DNA of 64,000 bases from Actinoplanes xinjiangensis (GTDB lineage: Bacteria > Actinomycetota > Actinomycetes > Mycobacteriales > Micromonosporaceae). Of the stretch, positions 50,256 through 56,028 are shown piece by piece. The notes under the pieces are model-generated. The model made no database searches. It saw nothing but the letters and a program-made list of their open reading frames with translations, and was not told the origin of the DNA. The position numbers and the translations under genes were made by a program. Numbering within the stretch: position 1 is the first letter of the stretch; every line of letters begins with the position of its first letter. Where the stretch lies: NCBI RefSeq assembly GCF_003148685.1, contig NZ_QGGR01000010.1:186001-250000 (forward strand), written 5' to 3'.

Positions 50256-51731
50256 ATGGCCGAGCTCTCTTGTGAGGTCCTCGTGGTGGGCGCCGGTCCG
50301 ACCGGGCTGATGCTCGCCAACTGGCTGACCAGGCTCGGGGTGCAGGTGATCGTCGCGGACGGCAAGGACGGCCCGACGGCGGAGTCCCGCGCGCTCGTCG
50401 TACAGGCGCGCAGCCTGGAGATCTACGACCAGCTCGGCATCGGCGACCAGGTTCTCGAGGCCGCGCACCGGGCCGAGGCGCTTGCGCCCGGCTTCGGTGC
50501 GCGGTCCTTCGGGCGGATTCCGCTCGGCCGGCTCGGCGCGCGCCTGACGCCGTACCCGTTCATCGAGGTGCTGGAGCAGAGCCGCAACGAGGAGATCCTC
50601 TACGACAACCTGCGGAAACTCGGCGGCGACGTGTTCTGGGAGTCGCCGGTGACCGCGGTCGTGCAGACCGACGACGGCGTCGAGGCGAAAGTCGGGAACC
50701 ACACGGTGCGGGCCCGGTTCTGCGTGGGCTGCGACGGGGCGAACTCGGTGGTCCGCAAGGCCCGCCGGATCGACTTCGAGGGGGTCACCAACCCGCACCG
50801 CTTCTTCGTGCTGGACGCGATCGGGGCCCGGGGCCTGGTTCCGGAGGCGGTCAACGTCCGGCCGGAGCGGACCGATTTCCTGCTCGGCTTCCCGATGCGG
50901 GGCGAGGGTCGCTGGCGGCTGATCGGCCTGGTCCGGGACACCGACGGGGACGGCGACCTCGACGAGGAGGACGCCCGCGAGCGGCTGCTGCGCACCTACG
51001 GCGTCACCTACGAGCGGGCCCGCTGGTTCGCCACCTACCGGGTGCATCACCGGGTCGCCGCGGCCTTCCGGGACGGCCCGTTCTTCCTGGCCGGGGACGC
51101 CGCCCACGTACATTCGCCGGTCGGTGGCCAGGGTATGAACACCGGCCTCCAGGACGCACACAACCTCGCCTTCAAACTCGCCGACGTGCTGCGCGGCACC
51201 CGCCGCGACGGCTGGCTGGATCGCTACGAGGCGGAACGCCGTCCGGTCGCCCGCAAACTCGTCGCCACCACCGACCGGCTTTTCAACATGATCACCTCGA
51301 CGCGGCTGCCGGTCCGGGTGCTGCGGCGCCTCGTCGTCCCGCTGGTCGCCCCGATCGCGGTGCGCCTGCTCCCCGGCTCGTCCGGCGGCTCCCGCCTGTT
51401 CCAGTACATCGCGCAGATCCGCATCCACTACCGCCTCGACCCGAACGCCAAGCCGACGAGCCCACGCGACCCGGTGATCGGGCGGCGCCTGCCCTGGACC
51501 GGCGACAACCATGTGGTGCTACGCGCGGCCTGCTGGCAGATCCATGGGTACGGCGAGGTCGGCGTCTCCGACGCGCCCGACCTCGGGATTCCGGTCCACG
51601 TCTTCCCGGCGGTCCTCGGAACGGGCTTGCGACCAGGCCTCTTCTACCTGGTGCGGCCGGACGGCTTCGTCGCCGCGAGCGCCGCACCGGCCGACGCCGA
51701 CACGCTGTTCCGGCATGCCCTGGGTAGGTGA
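50256..51731 (+). CDS. FAD-dependent aromatic-ring monooxygenase
   Basis: 491 aa. FAD-binding GxGxxG in VLVVGAGPTGLMLANWLTRLG (~8-28), GAG..G dinucleotide motif, CVGCDGANSVVR (DG motif, ~160), and FLAGDAAHVHSPVGGQGMNTGLQDAHNLAFKLADV (GD motif, ~272). PheA/TfdB-type flavin hydroxylase family, with a thioredoxin-like end (~420-491). Often a secondary-metabolism or degradation hydroxylase; no pathway neighbours here. Confidence 0.92.
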   Translation: MAELSCEVLVVGAGPTGLMLANWLTRLGVQVIVADGKDGPTAESRALVVQARSLEIYDQLGIGDQVLEAAHRAEALAPGFGARSFGRIPLGRLGARLTPYPFIEVLEQSRNEEILYDNLRKLGGDVFWESPVTAVVQTDDGVEAKVGNHTVRARFCVGCDGANSVVRKARRIDFEGVTNPHRFFVLDAIGARGLVPEAVNVRPERTDFLLGFPMRGEGRWRLIGLVRDTDGDGDLDEEDARERLLRTYGVTYERARWFATYRVHHRVAAAFRDGPFFLAGDAAHVHSPVGGQGMNTGLQDAHNLAFKLADVLRGTRRDGWLDRYEAERRPVARKLVATTDRLFNMITSTRLPVRVLRRLVVPLVAPIAVRLLPGSSGGSRLFQYIAQIRIHYRLDPNAKPTSPRDPVIGRRLPWTGDNHVVLRAACWQIHGYGEVGVSDAPDLGIPVHVFPAVLGTGLRPGLFYLVRPDGFVAASAAPADADTLFRHALGR

Positions 51732-51782
51732 ATTTCGATGTCCACAGGGTGGATCAGCGCTCGCGGAGGCGATCATTCCTGT

Positions 51783-51788
51783 TAGGAT
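51783..51788 (+). promoter_or_regulatory. -10 element of a leaderless gene
   Basis: TAGGAT ends 6 nt before the ATG at 51795, so transcription would start at the A of the start codon. No Shine-Dalgarno is present. Confidence 0.6.
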
Positions 51789-51794
51789 TCGAAC

Positions 51795-52139
51795 ATGCGT
51801 TCGATTGCCTCGCCTGCACCGAACATGCCTGCAACCAACAGGCCTGCCACGCAGCTCTCCGCTGCGCTGGCCGGTCGCGCGGCCCGGGTGACCCCCGCCG
51901 GCCCACGTGACTCGCTCGACCGGCTTCGCACACGCGACCGGATCGAGTCGATCGCCCGGCTCCGCGCCGCGGCCCGCGCCCTCGGCGACGTCGACGTCTC
52001 CGGGTGGGACGACGCCACCCTCACCGACCACCTCGACGATCTCTCCAGAGTCCTCTGCACGCTCGACGCCGAGCTGGCCCGGGTCGCCGACGCGGTCCGC
52101 GCCCGCGGCTTCCGCATCGAGGAGCCCAAAGCCGCATGA
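51795..52139 (+). CDS. Small helical protein of unknown function
   Basis: 114 aa. Disordered, Ala/Pro-rich N-terminus (~1-40), then a helical acidic/basic part (LDRLRTRDRIESIARLRAAARALGDVDVSGWDDATLTDHLDDLSRVLCTLDAELARVADAVRARGFRIE). Probably leaderless. No family recognised. Confidence 0.6.
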   Translation: MRSIASPAPNMPATNRPATQLSAALAGRAARVTPAGPRDSLDRLRTRDRIESIARLRAAARALGDVDVSGWDDATLTDHLDDLSRVLCTLDAELARVADAVRARGFRIEEPKAA

Positions 52140-52327
52140 CGCCGACCCCAAACCCAGGATCAAGATCCGACAACTTCCCGGGGGGTACGGGGTGAGCACT
52201 CCCGTCCCGATCCCGCCCCCACCACGCTTCTCACACCCGGCTCCTCAGCGGGCATGGCTTCCGCACTGGTCGCCCATGGTTTCGTCGTGCGTCTACGGGG
52301 CACCAGACGGCGTGATCGGCTGCCAGG

Positions 52328-54112
52328 ATGGAGATCGTGCGGTTCCTTGACATAGCAGCCACCTCGGCAGCCGTCGCCGCGACCTCGGGCCGCAAGGCGA
52401 AGATCGAGCTGCTCGGCGCGGCGTTGCGGCGCCTCGGCCCCGGCGAGATCGTCGCCGGGGCCGCCTACCTTGCTGGTGAACTGCGGCAACGGCAGACCGG
52501 TGTCGGCTACGCCTCGTTGCGTGACCGGCCCGAGCCCGCAGCCGAGGCGACCTTGACCGTGGCGGCGGTCGACGCGGCGATCGCGGAGATCTCCGCCGTC
52601 TCCGGCACCGGATCGCAGGCCCGCCGTAAACAGCTCCTCGGCGCACTGTTCGGCGCGGCCACGGCCACGGAGCAGCTGCTGCTCATCGGCCTGTTCGGCG
52701 GCGAGCTGCGCCAGGGGGCCCAGGCCGGCCTCCTGGCCGAGGCGATCGCCGCCGCAGCCGAGGTGCCGGCCACCACGGTCCGGCGCGCACTGCTGCTCTC
52801 CGGCGACCTGAAACTCGTCGCCGAGGCGGCCCTGACCGGTGGCGCCGCCGCCCTGGCCCGGATCCACCTGCGCGTCGGCACACCGCTGAGCCCGATGCTG
52901 GCGAGCAGCGCCCCCGACGTCGCGGCCGCCCTCCTCGCCACCGGCTCACCCGCGGTCGTCGACACCAAACTCGACGGCATCCGCATCCAGGTGCACCGTT
53001 CCGGCGACGACGTGGCCGTCTTCACCCGGAGCCTCGACGACATCACCGCCCGGCTGCCCGAAGTGGTCGCCCAGGTCCGGGCGATGCCACTGCGCGAGGT
53101 GATCCTCGACGGTGAGGCCATGCTCCTCGACGAGTCCGGCCGCCCCCGCCCGTTCCAGGAGACCTCCAGCCGCGCCGCGACTCGAGGAGCCCGCACAGCC
53201 ACGCGCCGAACGCCTCCGGCGAGCAGCAAGGCCCCTGCTCCCGCCGGGTCGCCTACTTCGAGCGAGTCTGCCGCTCTAGCCGGGTCGCCCGTCTCGATGG
53301 GGGCGACCGTCCCGACGGTGTCGCCCGCCCCGGGCGGGTCTTCCCTCGTGGCCGGCGGCGAGCCCGGTGGGAGCGACGGTGCTTCTGCTGTCCGCGGTGG
53401 CGCCGGTTCCGTTCAGGCCGGGCGCGCCGGTGATGCGTCGGTGAGTGGCCTCCGGCCGTACTTCTTCGATCTTCTTCATCTGGACGGGGTCGACCTGCTC
53501 GACGAACCCGGCCGGGTCCGCTGGGCCGCCCTCGCCGAGACCGTCCCCGCGGCCGCGACAGTCGGCCGGTCGATAGCCGAAACCGAGGAGCAGGCGGCAG
53601 CCGCGTTCGCCGCAGCCCTGGCAGCCGGTCAGGAAGGCGTCGTGATCAAGGATCCGGAGACGCCCTACGACGTCGGCCGTCGTGGCTCCGCCTGGGTGAA
53701 GGTGAAACCCCGCCACACCCTCGACCTGGTCGTCCTCGCCGTCGAGTGGGGCCACGGCCGCCGCCACGGCTGGCTGTCCAACCTGCATCTGGGCGCCCGG
53801 GACCCGCAGACCGGGGGTTTCGTCATGCTCGGCAAGACCTTCAAAGGCCTCACCGACGAGCTGCTCCGCTGGCAGACCGAACGCTTCAAGGAGCTGGCCG
53901 TCGCCGACAACGGCTGGGGAGTGACCGTCCGCCCCGAACAGGTGGTGGAGATCGCCTTCGACGGCGTCCAGACCTCACCCCGCTACCCCGGTGGTGTCGC
54001 CTTGCGGTTCGCCAGGGCCCTCCGCTACCGGGACGACAAGTCCGCCGACGAAGCCGACACCCTCGACACGGTCCGCGCCATCGGGGCTGGCCACCCACCG
54101 CCACCGTCCTGA
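52328..54112 (+). CDS. ligB: ATP-dependent DNA ligase, LigB type, with disordered insertion
   Basis: 594 aa (GTG 52340 is also possible). N-terminal DNA-binding domain ~1-190; adenylation domain with catalytic Lys214 in VDTKLDGIRIQVH, motif III/IIIa HRSGDDVAVFTRSLDDIT, VILDGEAMLLD; motif IV EGVVIKDPETPYDVGRRGSAWVKVKP; OB domain ~485-594. Closest to mycobacterial LigB, not the LigC/LigD types. Between motif III and YFFDLLHLDG there is a ~95-residue Ala/Ser/Pro/Gly-rich insertion (~281-374) that normal LigB lacks. LigB is a non-essential repair or backup ligase. Confidence 0.93.
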   Translation: MEIVRFLDIAATSAAVAATSGRKAKIELLGAALRRLGPGEIVAGAAYLAGELRQRQTGVGYASLRDRPEPAAEATLTVAAVDAAIAEISAVSGTGSQARRKQLLGALFGAATATEQLLLIGLFGGELRQGAQAGLLAEAIAAAAEVPATTVRRALLLSGDLKLVAEAALTGGAAALARIHLRVGTPLSPMLASSAPDVAAALLATGSPAVVDTKLDGIRIQVHRSGDDVAVFTRSLDDITARLPEVVAQVRAMPLREVILDGEAMLLDESGRPRPFQETSSRAATRGARTATRRTPPASSKAPAPAGSPTSSESAALAGSPVSMGATVPTVSPAPGGSSLVAGGEPGGSDGASAVRGGAGSVQAGRAGDASVSGLRPYFFDLLHLDGVDLLDEPGRVRWAALAETVPAAATVGRSIAETEEQAAAAFAAALAAGQEGVVIKDPETPYDVGRRGSAWVKVKPRHTLDLVVLAVEWGHGRRHGWLSNLHLGARDPQTGGFVMLGKTFKGLTDELLRWQTERFKELAVADNGWGVTVRPEQVVEIAFDGVQTSPRYPGGVALRFARALRYRDDKSADEADTLDTVRAIGAGHPPPPS

Positions 54113-54168
54113 GCGCTTCGGCTCGTCGGCGGTTTCGTCGCCGTCATCCATAATCCGGCGGGCCGCCC

Positions 54169-54308
54169 GGTCCGGCTTGGGTTCGGTCCGGCTCGCCTTC
54201 GGTCCGGCTCGCCTTCGGTCCGGCTCGCCTTCGGTCCGGCTTGCCTTCGGCCCGGCTTGCTGGCCCGGATTGCCTCCGGCCCGAATTGCCCCCGGCCTGG
54301 GTTGCCCC
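54169..54308. repeat. 16-bp tandem repeat after ligB
   Basis: GGTCCGGCTCGCCTTC occurs five times in line (54169, 54185, 54201, 54217, 54233), the first and last with small changes, then decays into about four degenerate units to ~54308. Noncoding. Confidence 0.9.
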
Positions 54309-54343
54309 GGGTCGGCGGGAGCGTTCCTAAACTCCCTCGGCTG

Positions 54344-54793
54344 CTACAGGGCGGCGAGGCTCCGGATGTAGTTGACCTGCTGGTTGATGGCGGCCACATC
54401 GTCTTCGTGCTGGACCGGGACGCGAGCGACGTACTGATGCTGCCCGCTCGTCACGGTGACATTCACGGTGCCCTGCGCGACCGGCTCCTTGAACAGCAGC
54501 AGGAACAGGCTCAGCCCGGCGGTGAAACAGATGCCGCCGAAGGCCACGATCTTCGCCCACGTCGGAGTACGCCGCTGGCTGAGCCAGTGATCGGTGACCA
54601 GCCATCGGGAACCGGCCAGCGGCAGATCTCCCACCGGCGTGAGTACTAACGTGGAGGTGATCTGCATCTCGGCGATCTCCACGATCACCGGCCCGGACGG
54701 CTCCGGCATCGCCAGGTTCTCCGGCGAGCCCGGCGTCGCGGACGCGGCCGGGGGCGACGGCGTGCCCCACGGATCACCCGACGGGAAGGTCAT
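54344..54793 (-). CDS. Membrane protein with one or two helices, unknown
   Basis: 149 aa. A Pro/Ala/Ser-rich N-terminus (1-35), a soluble part with EIAEMQITSTLVLTPVG, then a helix at ~83-102 (KIVAFGGICFTAGLSLFLLLF) and an extracytoplasmic end (EPVAQGTVNVTVTSGQHQYVARVPV). Conserved in actinobacteria as far as I recall; function unknown. Confidence 0.65.
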   Translation of the reverse strand: MTFPSGDPWGTPSPPAASATPGSPENLAMPEPSGPVIVEIAEMQITSTLVLTPVGDLPLAGSRWLVTDHWLSQRRTPTWAKIVAFGGICFTAGLSLFLLLFKEPVAQGTVNVTVTSGQHQYVARVPVQHEDDVAAINQQVNYIRSLAAL

Positions 54794-54918
54794 GCCCGCG
54801 ACATTAATCGGCGCCGCCCTCTGTCGCGAGGCGACGCTCGCACACCGCGCCGCTCGCCGTCACCGACATAGCCGCCGGAAGCGGCCGACCCCACGGCAGA
54901 GGGACGGTGCCCGGAAAG

Positions 54919-55917
54919 CTAATTGGTCCCGGCCTCGGCGGCTTTGCGATCTGCCGCTGCGACGCGGTCCGCGCTTGCGGTGGCTTTCCGGTCCGCTGCT
55001 GCGACACGGTCGGTGGTCTCAGCGGCTTTGCGATCCGCTGCTGCGACGCGGTCCCCGCTCGCGGTGGCTTTCCGGTCAGCTGTTGCGACCCGGTCCCGGC
55101 TGTCGGCGTCGGCGACCCGATCCCGTGGGCGGGCCGCCGCCGCTTTGACCGGCCGGGCGCCGCCGGACGCCTCCTGAGCCTCACGGCGGGCCTGCCAGCC
55201 GAACAGGACGAAGACCATGCCGGCGAAGATCCACCACTGGACGGCGTAGCCGCCGTTCTGCCACGAGTCCTCATGCGGGATGGGGACCGTCACGAAGGCG
55301 GGGTCGGCCGCCGGGGTCTGCTCGGTCAGAAGCACATACGCCCCGTACACCGGAAACGGCAGCTCGCCCGCCAACCGAGGCACGCTGATACGGCGCGTGT
55401 CAAGGCGGCCGTCGCGGCGTTCCACCGGAGCGGGTCGACTTTCCGACAGGTGTACCTGGCCGACGACCGTGACACGGCCGGTGGGGGCGGCGGGCACCTC
55501 GGGTGATTCGAGGGCCCCACCGGGCGGCGCGGGCACCCAGCCCCGGTCCACGAGAACGGCCGTCCCGTCGTCGAGGATCAGCGGGGTGACGATCTCGAAG
55601 CCGACCTCGCTGCCGACCGTCCGCCCCCGGGCCTGGATCTCGTTGGCCGGGTCATAGCGGCCGCTCACGGTCACCTTTGTCCAGGCCAGGCCCTCGCCGG
55701 GATCAGGGCCGGGAGTGCCGGCCACGGTCGGAGCGGTGAGCACCTCGGTCAGCGGGACGGCCGCGACGGCATTGGCGTTGTCGATCCGGGTATTGATGCC
55801 GGTGCGTTCCCGATAACGATCCAGCTGCCAGTTGCCGAGCATGACCATGACCACCGAGGCGACGATCGTGAGCGCGGCGGCACCCAGCCAGCGCGGGGTC
55901 AGCAGGAACCGGTACAC
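54919..55917 (-). CDS. SURF1-family cytochrome oxidase biogenesis protein with repeated C-terminal tail
   Basis: 332 aa, GTG start at 55917. N-terminal helix ~10-28 (WLGAAALTIVASVVMVMLG) with NWQLDRY, periplasmic SURF1 domain (VLVDRGWVPAPPGG, ...), second helix ~224-242 (YAVQWWIFAGMVFVLFGWQ). Family role: assembly of heme a-copper cytochrome oxidase. The cytoplasmic tail (~260-332) is made of 14-residue units DRVAAADRKA(T/A)(A/E)(S/T)(A/G/T), alternating KATAS and KAAE types. Divergent from cobB. Confidence 0.9.
   Translation of the reverse strand: MYRFLLTPRWLGAAALTIVASVVMVMLGNWQLDRYRERTGINTRIDNANAVAAVPLTEVLTAPTVAGTPGPDPGEGLAWTKVTVSGRYDPANEIQARGRTVGSEVGFEIVTPLILDDGTAVLVDRGWVPAPPGGALESPEVPAAPTGRVTVVGQVHLSESRPAPVERRDGRLDTRRISVPRLAGELPFPVYGAYVLLTEQTPAADPAFVTVPIPHEDSWQNGGYAVQWWIFAGMVFVLFGWQARREAQEASGGARPVKAAAARPRDRVADADSRDRVATADRKATASGDRVAAADRKAAETTDRVAAADRKATASADRVAAADRKAAEAGTN
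54925..55100 (-). repeat. 42-bp repeats with an 84-bp higher-order period in surf1
   Basis: About four full 42-bp copies encode the DRVAAADRKA units; alternating A and B forms make an 84-bp super-unit seen nearly twice. Confidence 0.9.
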
Positions 55918-55926
55918 CCCCTGAGG

Positions 55927-55965
55927 CTACCTGGCGAAGCGGTGGCTCCGGCCGCAGCCAGGTAG
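55927..55965. promoter_or_regulatory. Inverted repeat in the surf1-cobB divergent promoter region
   Basis: CTACCTGGC (55927-55935) and GCCAGGTAG (55957-55965) are perfect complements with a 21-nt spacer, located 10 bp from the surf1 start and ~65 bp from cobB. Likely a shared operator; a hairpin is also possible. It does not show B12-riboswitch core motifs. Confidence 0.55.
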
Positions 55966-56028
55966 TCTGCGACATCCGGCAGTCGATAGAACACGTGGCG
56001 GCCGCCTGCGGAAACTTCGGGGGAGACA

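Noticed and set aside
48861..51512. 883-aa minus-strand frame covering the dipeptidase and monooxygenase genes
   Set aside because: Shadow frame of two well-recognised plus-strand enzymes; composition is Arg/Gln/Val/His with no domain.
55918..56028. Cobalamin riboswitch before cobB
   Set aside because: I could not find the B12-box core (AGYCMGGAGACC-like) and the space is short; only a simple inverted repeat is seen.
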